Part shown: piece by piece, positions 1 through 11,787 of the stretch
Position numbering within the stretch: position 1 is the first letter of the stretch
How the letters are laid out: each line of letters begins with the position of its first letter
From: Campanula takesimana
Taxonomy: Eukaryota; Streptophyta; Magnoliopsida; Asterales; Campanulaceae
NCBI GenBank assembly: GCA_026119855.1
Contig: JAOWBW010000192.1
Coordinates: forward strand, 1,116,001-1,180,000
Direction of reading: 5' to 3'
Length of the DNA stretch: 64,000 bases
Made by a program: the position numbers and the translations under genes
Notes under the pieces: generated by a model
Told to the model about the DNA's origin: nothing
What the model saw: the letters and a program-made list of their open reading frames with translations, nothing else
Databases searched by the model: none

Positions 1-772
1 GAATAAATATCCGCTTCCTCATATTGATGATTTATTTGATCAACTTCAAGGGTCATGTTGTCTTTTCAAAACTGACTTGAGGAGTGGGTACCATCAGTTG
101 AAAATCCGTTCTGAAGACATTTCTAAAACTGCTTTTCGTAGTAGATATGGCCATTATGAGTTTCTTGTTATGCCTTTCGGGTTGACTAATGCTCCGCTGT
201 TTTTATGGATATGATGAATAGGGTCTTTAAAACCTTATCTTGATACCTTCGTGGTTGTATTTATTGATGATATTCTGGTTTATTCCAAGTCCCGGGAGGA
301 GCATGAACAGCATTTGCGAATGGTTTTATCTATTCTTCGTGAGAAGCAATTGTTTGCTAAATTCAGTAAATGTGCTTTTTGGCTCAATGAAGTATCTTTT
401 CTTGGGCATGTTGATCTCCAATAAAGGTATATCAGTTGATCCATCCAAAGTTGAGGCTATTGTGAATTGGAGGAGGCCAGAATCAGTTTACAGTTTCTTG
501 GGGTTAGCTGGGTACTACAGAAGGTTCATTGAGGGGTTTTCTAAGATTGCAACTCCCTTGACTCAGTTGACTCGAAAGATATTCCTTATGTATGGGATGA
601 AAAATGTCAAGCTAGTTTTGAAGAGTTGAAGAAGAGATTGACTACAGCTCCTATTCTCGCCTACCTAATGGTAATGATGATTTGGTAATCTTAGTGATGC
701 TTCTAAAGAAGCCCTTGGGTGTGTGTTATGCAGAATGGAAGGGTGATTGCATATGCTTCGAGAAGTTGACTC
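1..772 (+). pseudogene. Tekay/Del-like Ty3 reverse transcriptase fragment
   Basis: Conceptual translation follows the reverse transcriptase of element G1 (about 22207-22950): NKYPLPHIDDLFDQL, then DLRSGYHQLK, FLVMPFGLTNAP, the catalytic FIDDILVYSKS near 262-295 and the connection segment FLGLAGYYRRFIEGFS near 495-545. The frame is broken several times (near 190, 235, 410 and 488), so it cannot make a functional enzyme. It enters the window already inside RT and stops at the N gap. It could be part of an element into which Copia A or C inserted, but the gap hides the junction. Family assignment is good; parent element unknown. Confidence 0.85.
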
Positions 773-872
773 NNNNNNNNNNNNNNNNNNNNNNNNNNNN
801 NNNNNNNNNNNNNNNNNNNNNNNNNNNNNNNNNNNNNNNNNNNNNNNNNNNNNNNNNNNNNNNNNNNNNNNN
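773..872. other. Assembly gap (100 N)
   Basis: Exactly 100 N, a conventional placeholder for a gap of unknown size. The 5' LTR and primer site of Copia A, its left target duplication and the left part of the C 3' LTR are expected in or beyond it. Confidence 0.99.
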
Positions 873-1613
873 CCGCACGCCAAGATCAGATTGTCTGATT
901 TTGCTCAAAATCAGAATTTGGAATTTTCGAAAATTCAACAAAACCAGTAACAGAACCATCCAGACTTGCTGATCTGGAATGGTTTTTGGGTAGTTGGTTT
1001 GTGTATGGATTTTGGGGTTTGATTTTCCTATTTGTTTTAAAGTCTTGTGATTCCTAGATTGGTTCATTTTTGGATGGCTATCTGCGTTCATCGAGATTGT
1101 GTTTCCCAAATTGATCGCAATCAAAGTTTCAAAGATAAAACGAAGTTAGAATTATGAAGAGTTCATAATTGCTAAAATTGAGAAACAAAGTTCTTGATTC
1201 ATGATTGGAGATCATGTGAATTGTGAATGCAATTGGCCTACGTTCATCGAGACCATCTATTGCTTAGTTTCGGCCACAATGGACTACTTTCTTGGTTTCT
1301 TGAATTAGTGCGGGATTGTGGTTGCCTGATGGCTTAGTTTCGACCGCACTTCTTGTTGTCTTGATTTGGATATAATAACCAAAGTTGAAATAGTCTCATC
1401 CTCATAATTATAGAGAAACTAATGACACATAAATACCATGCTTAAATTAATGGAGATTAATTTAGTGGCTAAACTTGATGTATAACATGTTTATATTATG
1501 TGCTCATAAATGTGTTATATGCTACATGCGATAAACCTTCAAAGAAAGTTTTAAGTCTTTTTTGCCAAGCCATGATTAAAACACTTGTTTATACATGAGT
1601 AATTTTATGTGGG

Positions 1614-1627
1614 CTCGCCAAAGCGAG
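1614..1627 (+). promoter_or_regulatory. Leader hairpin A1, loop CAAA
   Basis: A perfect 5-bp stem CTCGC/GCGAG encloses the loop CAAA. The equivalents in B and D have different loops (CTCC, CCTA) and other stem bases. It lies 416 nt upstream of the gag ATG. Role unknown; packaging, dimerisation or translation control are possibilities. Confidence 0.5.
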
Positions 1628-1855
1628 GTGCATTGATTTTATTCATGTTTGAGCAAGATGAGTGAATAAGAGTTTCCTATGCGTTAAAATGGTTGGAACT
1701 TAATTAAGCGTCAAAACAGTTTGGGCTTAAGGCAAAGATGAGATTTAACATGCTTTTTGAAATTGGATTTCCTTAAAGAATCTCATGAAAAGAACTGAGA
1801 GTCATATGAGATTGATTGACAAGAGTTGTCTACCTAATTGATTTAATTTTGAGCG

Positions 1856-1871
1856 GTGCGCCAAAGCGTAC
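1856..1871 (+). promoter_or_regulatory. Leader hairpin A2, loop CAAA
   Basis: Stem GTGCGC/GCGTAC encloses the loop CAAA, the same loop as A1. One pair is G-U and is only allowed in the sense RNA. It lies 172 nt upstream of the gag ATG. Confidence 0.5.
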
Positions 1872-2042
1872 TCAAAATTAGATTAAAGCGGATCTCAACC
1901 CATTTAAATTATACTATACATTGGATTTATAAAGAAGGTTGTATAATTTGGTGGGAGTATTTTGTTTTAAAATACATTATTTATCTCTTAATGAAAACCG
2001 TACTTATTAAATTTTGGAAATTTTTGCATATATTTGTAGATA

Positions 2043-5000
2043 ATGACTAATAACACTCAATCAATGTCGTTGCGATCGATCCTTGAGAAGGATAAGCTCG
2101 AAGAGAATGGTACCAACTTTATGGATTGGATCCGTAGCATAAGAATCGTTCTTAGGCAAGAAGATAAGTTGTACATTCTCGATGGGCCTCTCCCCGCTGA
2201 ACCACCGCCTACTGCCCCTAGGGTAGAAAGAGACAATTACAAGAAACATCGTAATGATTCTAGAGATGTAAGTTGTCTCATGCTTGCTGCTATGTGTTCA
2301 AACTCCAACAAAATTTGGAACATTTGGAAGCCTATGAGATAGGCGTGGAGTTGAGAACCATGTTTCAAGAGCAAGCTAGGCAAGAGAGGTACAAGACCAT
2401 TGTTGCATTCACTACTAGTAAAATGAATGAAAAGCAACAAGTGAGTCCTCACTTTCTTAAAATGAAGGTTATGTAGAGCACCTTGAGAAACTTGGCTATC
2501 CATCCCATTGGAGCTAGCCACGGATCTCATTCTTAATTCATGCCTAAAAGTTATAATCAGTTCGTATGAATTATAACATGCATGGAATGGATAAGAACCT
2601 CTCTGAGTTGCATGGATGCTCAAAACTGCAGAGATGAAATTGTGGAGAAAGGTTCTCCCGTGCTCCTGGTTCATGATGGGAAGAAGCCTGGTGCCAAAGG
2701 CAAGGGTAAGCAAAAGTTGTCAAACCCAAGATAAGCAAGGCAAAGGTTGCCAAGGCTTCTGAGGCAAAACCCGATTCACAAAAGGATGCAATCTGTTTCC
2801 ATTGTCAAGAAATTGGTCATTGGAAACGTAATTGCAAGGCTTTCTTGGAAGAGCAAAAGAAGAAGAAGAGCAGCAAGGCTGCGTCGACTTCAGGTATCTA
2901 TATGATAGATATTCTCCTTTCTACCACTGATTCTTGGGTATTGGATACCGGATGTGGTTCTCACATTTGTCTAAATGTGCAGGGACTAAAGAATAGGAGA
3001 CTGCTTAAAGAAGGTGAAGTAGATCTACGCGTGGGAATGGAGCAAGAATTGCTGCATTAGCCGTAGGGACTTATGAATTCACTTTACCTTCCGGATTAAT
3101 TCTTGTTTTGAACAATTGTTATTATGTTCCGGATTTAAGCAGAAATATTATTTCAATTTCTTGTTTGGATAATGAAGGTTTTAAGTTTCTTATTGAGAAT
3201 AAGAAATTTTCTATTTATTTAAATGATGTGCTTTATGGTATTGCTAATTCATTTAATGGCCTTTATATCTTGGATGTCAAGAATGAAATAATGTCTATCA
3301 TGTAAATAAGAATCTAAACCTGATGATGTAAATCATACTTATTTGTGGCATTGCCGTCTTGGTCATATTAATGAGAAGCGTATCTCAAAACTCCATGGGG
3401 ACGGACTTTGGGTTCATGTGACTTAGAGTCATATGATACTTGTGAGTCGTTTCTTCTTGGAAAAATGAATAAGACACCTTTTACCAAGTTGGGTGAAAGG
3501 GCAAGCGACTTATTGGGGTTGATACATTCCGATGTATGCGGACCATTAAGTAGCAATGCTAGGGGAGGATTTCAATACTTCATAACCTTCACTGATGATT
3601 ATAGTAGATTTGGGTATGTTTTACCTAATGAAACATAAAAGTGAAGCATTCGAGATATTTAGAATATTTCAAAATGAAGTAGAAAAACAACTTGGCAAAA
3701 GTATAAAGGCACTTCGATCAGATCGAGGTGGAGAATACTTGAGTCAAGAATTTGATGATCATCTAAAGAATTGTGGAATAGTTTCACAATTGACTCCACC
3801 CGGACACCACAATGGAATGGTGTGTCCGAGAGGAGGAATCGGACTTTGTTAGACATGGTTCGATCAATGATGAGTCAAGTTGATCTTCCAATATCCTTTT
3901 GGGGTACGCTCTAGAAAACCGCTGCTTTCACACTAAATCGTGTTCCAACTAAATCGGTTCAAAAGACTCCATATGAGATGTGGAGCGGAAAGAAGCCTTG
4001 TCTATCTTTCATGAAGATTTGGGGTTGTGAAGTTTTTGTCAAAAGACTTATCTCAGACAAACTTGCACACAAATCTGATAAATGTATTTTCGTGGGATAT
4101 CCTAAGGAAACTAAAGGATATTACTTTTACAACCGAGAGGACAACAAAGTGTTTGTTGCCCGAACTGGTGTCTTTCTAGAGAAAGAGTTTCTCTCCAAAG
4201 AAATCAGTGGGAGTAAAATAAATCTTGAAGAAATTCGAGACCCAGAAAATAACATTGAACCAATGGTGGAGCAAGAACAAGAACCACAAGGAGTTGTGGA
4301 ACCTGTTCAAAGTACACAAGCAACTCGCAGATCTAGTAGGTTACGATCCGAGCCCGAGAGATATGGATTTCTCGTAACGGATAATAATGAGGTAGAAATC
4401 ATTGAGAATGATGAACCGTCAACCTACCAAGAGGCGATGTCTTCTCCTGATTCTGACAAGTGGCTTGGAGCCATGGAATCCGAATTGCAATCCATGCAAG
4501 ACAATCAAGTTTGGAATTTGATTGATGCGCCCGAAGGTGTAAAAACCATAGGATGCAAATGGGTCTTCAAGAAGAAGACTGACATGGATGGGAAGGTGCA
4601 TACTTACAAAGCTAGGCTTGTAGCAAAGGGTTATAGGCAAGTTCATGGTATTGACTATGATGAGACCTTTTCACCCGTAGCAATGATCAAGTCTATAAGA
4701 ATTTTGCTTGCCATTTCCGCATATCATGACTCTGAAATATGGCAGATGGACGTCAAAACCGCTTTCCTGAATGGAAAATTCCAAGAGGATGTGTATATGA
4801 CACAACCAGAAGGTTTTGAACAAAATTCTAAGGTATGCAAATTGCAGAGATCCATCTATGGATTGAAGCAAGCTTCTAGGAGTTGGAATCTCCGTTTTGA
4901 TGAATCAATCAAAGAGTTTGGTTTCATCAAGAACGAAGATGAGCCTTGTGTATACAAGAAGATTAGTGGGAGCATAGTGCTTTTCCTTGTTTTATACGTG

Positions 5001-5985
5001 GATGACATATTGCTCATTGGAAACGACATTCCTACACTTCAGTCTGTGAAGACTTGGTTAGGAAAGTGCTTCGCAATGAAAGATATGGGTGAAGCCGCAT
5101 ATATTCTTGGCATTAAGATCTATAGAGATAGATCAAGGAGGCTACTTGGTTAAAGCCAAAGTACATACATGACAAGGTCATTAGAAGATTCCGTATGGAA
5201 AAATTCTAAAAGAGGGACCTTGCCCGTGTTACATGGAGTTTCTCTAAGCAAGACTCAATGTCCTAAGACAAAAGATGAGCATGAGAAAATGAATGATGTT
5301 CCATATGCTTCGGCAATTGGGTCCATCATGTATGCCATGATTTGTACTAGGCCGGATGTATCTTATGCTTTGAGCATGACAAGTAGATACCAATCCGACC
5401 CTGGCGAAAATCACTGGATAGCCGTAAAAGCGATTCTTAAGTACTTGAGAAGGACTAAAGACTCGTTTTGGTCTATGGAGGAATGGAAGATGATCTCGTT
5501 GTAAATGCTTACACGGATGCAAGCTTCCAAACCGACAAAGATGATAGCCGATCGCAATCGGGTTTGTGTTTATGTTAAATGGTGGAGCTGTAAGCTGGAA
5601 GAGTTCCAAGCAAAGTACAACCGCTGATTCTACAACAGAAGCTGAGTATATTGCTGCATCGGATGCTGCAAAGGAAGCTGTTTGGATTAAGAAGTTCATA
5701 ACTGAACTTGAAGTGGTTCCTAGTATTGCTAATCCAATAGACCTTTATTGCGATAATAATGGTGCTATTGCTCAAGCAAAGGAACCAAGAGCACATCAGA
5801 AATCCAAACACATACTTAGGCGTTTTCATATCATTCGAGAGATCGTTGATAGGGGAGACGTAAATATATGCAGAGTACCTACTGATGACAATGTTGCGGA
5901 TCCGCTAACAAAAGGACTTCCACAAGCTAAACATGATGGTCATGTTAGGTCCATGGGTATTAGATACATGGGAGATTGGGCCTAG
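2043..5985 (+). pseudogene. Copia A gag-pol polyprotein, degenerate
   Basis: Order of domains: gag starting MTNNTQSMSLRSILEKDK; zinc knuckle CFHCQEIGHWKRNC form (about 2795-2845); protease WVLDTGCGSHIC (about 2935-2970); pre-integrase and integrase core with ITFTDDYSRFGY and LRSDRGGEYL; RT with DVKTAFLNG and catalytic YVDDILLIGND (about 4997); RNase H ending in TTAEAEYIAAS-type and DDNVADPLTKGLP motifs. Compared with B it has many single-base indels: one missing A near 2300, others near 2465, 3035, 3625, 3805, 5152 and 5500. The stretches 3978-5153 and 5566-5985 remain open. It cannot encode a full polyprotein. Confidence 0.92.
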
Positions 5986-5999
5986 GGCAAGTGGGAGAT

Positions 6000-7496
6000 T
6001 GTTGGTAGTGGTGCCCTAGGCACGTTTAATAAACGTTGTAATTGTTATCATTTATTTCATATCAATAAAGAGATGTTTTGATTATTATTGTTGTTCATGT
6101 TTACTTATAATAATCTCCGTCCGTAGGACTTATTAAGCACTAGTATAAAGGCTAAATGATCATGGGATGATCATGTTAGATTTATGGGTACTTGTTTGGA
6201 ATAAGGTACTGGACATGACCCGCTGTATGAGATTTATGTCATGGTCTATGTCAAACATATATCTCATATTAGTTATGTCATTTGAATCCTTAGACATGAA
6301 GTTATTATAGTCTTCCACTTGATGAACATTATGTTTGACATATTCAAACGCTACCTTTAACCAGGAAGTTATAAAGGGTATGATTGGCATAATCGGATTC
6401 ACGTAGGGAAGAATAATAAGCTAAGTGGATTTGTCCCTCCTCGGAGAGATGTCAAGCTTGGGCCTCTCGTAGGAATGATGTTGATGAAATGTTCGGCCAG
6501 ACTCAAATGAATTGATTGGATCAATGTCATTTGGATTATCAACACATTCGGAATCGAGAAAGTATTGAACAAAACAAGTTGACTGTTTGACCATGACTTG
6601 TGTTCAATGACATCGTGGACAAAGGGATTGTGACATATTCTAAGAGGAATGCGAACTTGTATCTAGTTATACTATTTGGGTAGGTATGACAGTTTGCTAG
6701 AACCTAATCATATCTTATGGGATCATGTTTGAGCTCATTGCCAACTTAGTATAATCCTAGAGGGTCACACACAATAGAACGAATCTTTAAAAAGGACTAC
6801 ATTGGAATTTTGGAAATTCTGGACTTTCTGGGAAGTGGGCGACCGCACATTCTGGACTGGGCGGCCGCACACTTAGCTCAAAAATGTACCAGTTTTGTTT
6901 CAGAATGTTGTGCGACCGCACAGAGGTTTTTGGGCGGCCGCACAGTACTGTCGGGTGGCAGATTCCTAATTTGATTAGGAAACGAATTTTGGACGGATTT
7001 TGACACAAGTTTCCTATTTGGAATAGGTCATACTTGTGTATAAAAGACCAAATTCGGCCAGCACTAAAAGCTAATGATTTTGTGAGTCTCAAAGAGTTTG
7101 AGAGAGGGTTTATTTTGTTCCAAGACATTCTTGGTTGAGGAACAAAATAATACACAAAATAAATTCCATATAGTTCTTTTGATTGTGAAAAGTGTTTCAC
7201 AATTTGGTCTAGCAACCAAGATCAAAGAAGCTCCTTTGATATTCGTTCGAAGTGTGGATACCGCTAGAGGGTGAAAATCATCATCTTCAAAGTTCGTGTT
7301 CAAGCTTTGTGATCGTGATCAAGTCTTCAAATCTCCACCAAAGACCAAGAGAAAATTTGATAGCCATCAAGGGTTAGTTATTCCTATATTCATCTTGTTG
7401 TATTTGATTTAATCATACGAACGGATCTATGGCTTTGGGTTTCTTCTAAATTTTAAATGCTAATTTCCGCTGCGCATGTTTGATCGAAACCCAACA
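6000..7496 (+). repeat. 3' LTR of Copia A
   Basis: Begins TGTTGGTAGTGG directly after the purine tract AAGTGGGAGAT and ends CGAAACCCAACA, giving 5'-TG...CA-3' with TGTTGG/CCAACA ends. Length is 1497 bp. It matches the reverse complement of the two B LTRs. GC modules and a TATA box lie in its second half. Confidence 0.93.
6839..7046 (+). promoter_or_regulatory. LTR A promoter: 4 GC modules plus TATA
   Basis: Modules GCGACCGC/GCGGCCGC start at 6839, 6861, 6912 and 6934, forming two doublets each spaced exactly 22 bp. A TATAAAAG box follows at 7039-7046. The surrounding DNA is AT-rich. Promoter function is inferred from the TATA box and LTR position. Confidence 0.65.
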
Positions 7497-7789
7497 CTTA
7501 TGCGCGCGCACTGGATAGGCGTATGTTGCAAAGGTGATGGGGGGCGCATGGCGCGTTGACTGGAGCGCATAGGCGCATAGCTCAAACTCAAGGAGTGATT
7601 TACTTCAATCTTGATCTTCTTGCCCTATTCCTAAGCCTGTTCTATTACAATGGACTACCTAAAAAATGAAGTATAAATACTTCTTACATGTGGGTTTAAA
7701 GTCCATGAAATAAAACATAGGTGATGGATCAATCAAATCTAATCAATCCTATTACATTAAAACTGAGATATAAGTGGGCATACCCAACA
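7497..7789 (-). repeat. C 3' LTR, right portion
   Basis: Collinear with 39776-40068 at the other end of C. On the minus strand it begins TGTTGGGTATGCCCAC right after the purine tract. The rest of this LTR was separated by the A insertion and lies left of it, in or beyond the gap. Confidence 0.88.
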
Positions 7790-8312
7790 ATCTCCCACTA
7801 TTTGATTGATTCCATTACCTACTATATCAGGGACAAATATTATACTTGATAATAACATGTCCAAAATAAATGAAATTGGTAAATCATGTCTCAAGTTAAT
7901 GCACACACTAGTCCAAGATATAGATTTCTAATCTATTCCAATAAGGATAAAACATTACAAATGGAAAGATAGAAATGACAGTTTATAACACATTCAAAAT
8001 GATATATGAGTTTTAGTTTTGAAATGTGTTTAAACAAAGTTTAAACTTAATGCATGAAAAGTATGGAGCAGTTCAAATATGATGCATATGATTTTAAACA
8101 ACATTCATTGTTCTACAAACAAGAAGTTTGAGTGAACAAGGTTTGAAATAATACTGATGCTTTGTTCTCATTAAAACTCGAAATATAGGAGTTGGTGATT
8201 ACAAGTTTTCAGTGGAACAAAAATCAATAGGTGCTAAAACACATAAGCACTAAATCACTAACAAAAGTTTCTAATCACAAAAATATTTCAATTAACTTAC
8301 GAATAAAAGAAA
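7790..8312 (-). other. C 3' untranslated region
   Basis: AT-rich stretch between the end of the extra gene and the 3' LTR. It starts (plus strand) with TCTCCCACTA, the complement of the polypurine tract. I see no gene or repeat in the remainder. Confidence 0.7.
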
Positions 8313-10646
8313 CTAAGGGTTGGGAGTAGGCGCATCGTCTTCCTTCAATCATTCTTCAATCTCCTTCACGGAGCGCTGAATCTGCTTTGAAAGCTGGTGA
8401 CAACGGTTTACAACACCGTGAGTATCAGTGACACCATCTCTAATGTAGCGCAGATGATCAACATTGATGTTTTGATACTCATCAATGGTGCGCTGAGTGA
8501 TGGATTGTTGTTGTGAAAAGTTTTCAATGAAGGCTTAAAAGTTTGCTTCAAGAGCAGCTTGGGCAGTGAGTATATCAGCAGAAACTCTATCTGTGTACCT
8601 GTCTGCACTGGAATGCGCGGCATTAAAGTGAGTGACAACTAATTCCTTCAAAACATCAATCTTTGAGAGCAGTGAATTAATGTCTATATGTGCGCCAGGA
8701 GCAGAGCTGGAAGAGGGCGCAGGAGTTTCAGGAGCTGAAGGCGCATGGGACTTCAGGAGCTTTGGGTTCTGCGCTAGAATCAGCACCATATACTGTTAAA
8801 CCAAGGATTTCTAGTTCATCCTTAACTTCTTTGAGTTTGTCAACCACACTCAATAATTTTTGGCTATCTCCAGCCACCATCTTAAACAACTTCCTTATAT
8901 CACCTGTTATATTTAACTCTACCTCCCTTATGGCGTTAATGAAATCTTGGCCATCCGTGAGTTTAATGCCACCATCTATGCGCTCATGTAGGGAAGCAAG
9001 AGTACCTTTGAAAAGCTCATTCATTTGGTCTATAGCATCATTCCACTGTTGAAGAGTAAGGAAATGTTTGTCCTTGATATTTGCATCTATGCGCGCCATC
9101 TCCCCCTTAATGGCAGCAATCTCATCAGCCTGCTGAGTAAGCATAGAAGTATGAAGCTCCATCTGAGAATTAATGTGAGCTTGGCCTTGCTGAAGTTGCT
9201 GAAGCAATGAGATAACCATACTCATATCAGGAGAGGGAGGAGGAGGCGCAAGAGTAGGTTGGGGCGCAGTAGAAGAGGAGCGCCTAACAGGTGATGGAGT
9301 AGGAGCTCGAGGAGAGGGAAGATAGTCATCAAGTTCTGGCTCCCCCTGAACTTGATCATCACTCAAGTCGCCAAAAAGTTCATCAGATAGCTTATCTTTG
9401 AGAGCTTGGCGCTCAGCAGAGAGTGGTTCTGGAGTTGGTTTCTGAACTGGAGCAGGAGTAGAAATTGGTTTTGTTGGAGGCGCAGTAACACTAGGAGGCG
9501 CAGTAGAAGCAGGCGCGCATACATCAGCGCTTGACCCTATGCCCTTGCGCCTTTCGGATTTAGCTAATAAAGCAGCTTGTTTCAATCTGAAGTCTTCATC
9601 TTGCTTTTTCTGCGCTTCCAGTCTACTGGCTTCTTTTACGCGCTTCAGTTCTTTCTCTTCTTCTGTGTCAGTTCGAGGGCTCTTAGGAGGTCTACTTGTA
9701 CCTTCAGCAATCCCTTTTCCCTTCACTTTGTCTGCGCCAGGAGCAGTTCCTTCTGCGCGCGGTGCTTCTTCAGGTTCTGCGCCATCTTCTGCGCCATCTG
9801 CATCTTTATCAAACTCAATTGCTTTATCAACAACTGATCTCCTTTAACTCTTGGCGTGCACTTAGCCATGCACTTTCTGTGCCTTTTCATAACCAAACTG
9901 TCTTTGCCAAAAATTGGAACGTCAGTAGTTTGATAAGCTGGGTTCTGAGCGAGGAAATTAGCAAGAGCAGGATAGGTGAGAAATATCTTCGTGAGTATTT
10001 TGCAGTGTGTCTTTATCTTAGTCTTTCCTTCAGCCTTGTTCTTGTTGTATTTATCAATCTGGTCCTTTAAAGTTTTGAAGAGGATTTGGGGCCAGTTGAG
10101 GACGGTTTTTCCCATTATCGTAGCAGTATACTCCCATTGCTCCATTGTGAATCTGTTCACATTTCCAGTCTTGAAAATTATGGAAGTACCCACCAGATGC
10201 GCTATGTGCGCCAGTAACTCACCTCCATCCCTTATCTCAACAGATTTGATGTTATTCTGGAGAGTAGGAATATTGAGATAAGTATGCGCTATAATGTTCT
10301 GCGCGGCTACGGAGTAAGTGTTGATTTTCCCGGAAACGCCTAGAGGGCCAGTAGTGGTGAAGTTGATGATATTCTTCAAAGTACCAGTAGAAATGTTAAT
10401 ATCAACATTCTGAACCACGGCGGGTATTCTGTAGCGCATAACCCCTTCAATGTCTGTTGGAGTTTCCACGAACACAGCAGTGGATAAAAATTCATCAACA
10501 AGGAGCGGTGAGTAGAAGGGTTGCTCCAGGGTGAATAAAGGTAGAAGACCAGCTAGTCTTATGTACTCCATGACATCAACTCCAATCTGGACAGTTGATA
10601 ACTCAGTGAGATTAAATGTCTAACCAGGTCTGAAATTTGCTGGATC

Positions 10647-11590
10647 CTGAAAACATAACAATGATTTAAGTTAAGAGTGTATCAGGCGCGTAGAATCATA
10701 AAATGTGCAAAATATATACTAGGCGCATACAAAATTTGAGGCGCATAGAATAATTAGGCGCATAGCATGGTTCTATGAAACTATACTAAGGAAAAATTAA
10801 AACATACAAAAATTTGACTAAGTATGAACAGAGGCGCATAAGATATATAGGCGCATAATGTTATTAGACGCATAAAGGATTGAGGCGCATAATATTTGTA
10901 ATAGCCAGAGGCGCATACACATGTAAGGCGCATGAATCTCTTTGAGGCGCATAATATCAATAGGCGCATATTTAACTAGGCGCATAGATTCACAGTTAGG
11001 CGCATATCTATGTAAATAATTTAAACTTAGCATAAAAACACACAAAAAACACACAAACACATGCACAACATACATATGCATGCAAACAAGATCAAACATG
11101 AAAAAATTTTGAAAAACAAGTTTTGGGAATTTTGAAACCCAAGTCATGCAAAAACAACGAAGAACACGAAGAACATGGCTTGAGTGCTCGAAGAACACCA
11201 AGAACACATAAATCATGAAATTTCACCAAATCAAGCATACAATATGTCAAAATGACCGTATGAACACAAGGATCACGAAAATGTAAGCCAAAACAAGTAC
11301 AAATCAACAACAAATCCAGAAAATGGATTCAAAAATCCGAAAATTTGAAAAGTCAAAAATTTAAGATTTTCAGATTCGCAAAATACAGTGCATTGATCGT
11401 TAAAATGTTGGATTCAAAAGATTCAAAATCAAGAATGGAACAAAACCTAACAAACGATTTTGAAAACGGAGAACCGAAGCTCGATTAATCAAAGAAAGTC
11501 GAATTTTCGGTTTTGAAAGAACTCGCAAACCCAGAAATTAAAAAAAATAAAGTACATAAATTAAGAGTTTAAGGGTTGAGGAATCCATAC
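10647..11590 (-). other. Predicted 944-bp intron of the C extra gene
   Basis: Donor ATG|GTATGG (11590) and acceptor TTTTCAG|GATCC (10647) leave exon 1 and exon 2 in the same phase. The unspliced frame from the ATG meets a stop eight codons past the donor. The intron is AT-rich and carries the GGCGCATA array. Splicing is predicted, not observed. Confidence 0.55.
10685..11006 (-). repeat. GGCGCATA array, about 17-bp spacing
   Basis: At least 14 copies of GGCGCATA or a one-base variant (GGCGCGTA, GACGCATA, GGCGCATG), seen on the plus strand at 10685, 10722, 10740, 10757, 10833, 10850, 10868, 10884, 10910, 10927, 10946, 10963, 10979 and 10999. Most intervals are 16-20 bp. Spacers are AT-rich and unrelated to each other. 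Confidence 0.85.
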
Positions 11591-11632
11591 CATTTCGTCT
11601 TGATTTGATTTAGATGATCTTTTAGGACCCAT

Positions 11633-11787
11633 GAAATTTTATATAGAAGAGAAACGAGAGAAAATGGAGAAAGATATAGAGAGAGAAAACTGAGAGGGAG
11701 AAAAGGAAGAGAGAGACGGAGGAAGGAGGGAGTTGGTAGGTTATGATTAAAAAGGCAAAATATAGGAGGTGTATGGGTTTATATATA
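11633..11787 (-). promoter_or_regulatory. Internal promoter of C extra gene (TATA, CT-rich leader)
   Basis: On the minus strand, TATATATAAA at 11787-11778 lies about 145 nt upstream of the exon 1 ATG (11632-11630). Between them is a strongly pyrimidine-rich leader (CTCTCTCTTCC-type, about 11640-11735), typical of plant 5' UTRs. This suggests transcription independent of the LTR. Confidence 0.6.

Larger units (their letters stand above)
873..2042 (+). other. 5' leader of Copia A (3' part)
   Basis: This is untranslated leader, collinear with the reverse complement of 36669-37880 (B) and 26835-27960 (D). No long ORF is present. It holds two short hairpins (1614-1627, 1856-1871). Immediately after the gap it starts with CCGCACG, the remnant of a GC module like those in the A LTR. 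Confidence 0.85.
873..7496 (+). mobile_element. Copia element A (Angela-like), 5'-truncated by gap
   Basis: This element consists of a leader (873-2042), a degenerate gag-pol (2043-5985), a purine-rich primer tract (about 5985-5999) and a 3' LTR (6000-7496). It is the same family as B (31248-39723) and D (26656-29858). The long LTR (about 1.5 kb) and long leader recall Angela/BARE elements, but the lineage call is an inference. Its right flank, starting CTTAT at 7497, continues the LTR of sirevirus-like element C, so A inserted into the C 3' LTR in the opposite orientation. The TSD cannot be checked because the left end is missing. Confidence 0.9.
8313..11632 (-). pseudogene. Extra spliced gene of element C (coiled-coil protein)
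   Basis: Minus-strand gene between pol and the 3' LTR, where sireviruses carry env-like or extra ORFs. Exon 1 (11632-11591) encodes MGPKRSSKSNQDEM and ends at GTATGG. Exon 2 starts at 10646 after TTATGTTTTCAG, in phase, with DPANFRPG. A globular part follows (MEYIRLAGLLPLF onward, 10571), then an acidic Ala/Glu segment, a Lys-rich helix (KELKRVKEASRLEAQKKQ), a Pro-rich linker and a C-terminal coiled coil (ISLLQQLQQGQAHINSQMEL) continuing to 8313. Lesions: TAG at 10620-10622, frameshifts near 9843 and 8760, TAA near 8535, TGA near 8354. No clear signal peptide or membrane segment is seen, so an envelope role is not supported. The layout resembles proteins annotated as 'putative plant transposon protein' (PF20167); this is unverified. 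Confidence 0.7.

Noticed and set aside
8313..11632. Retroviral-type envelope gene in element C
   Set aside because: Position fits env-like ORFs, but I see no signal peptide, transmembrane segment or fusion peptide.
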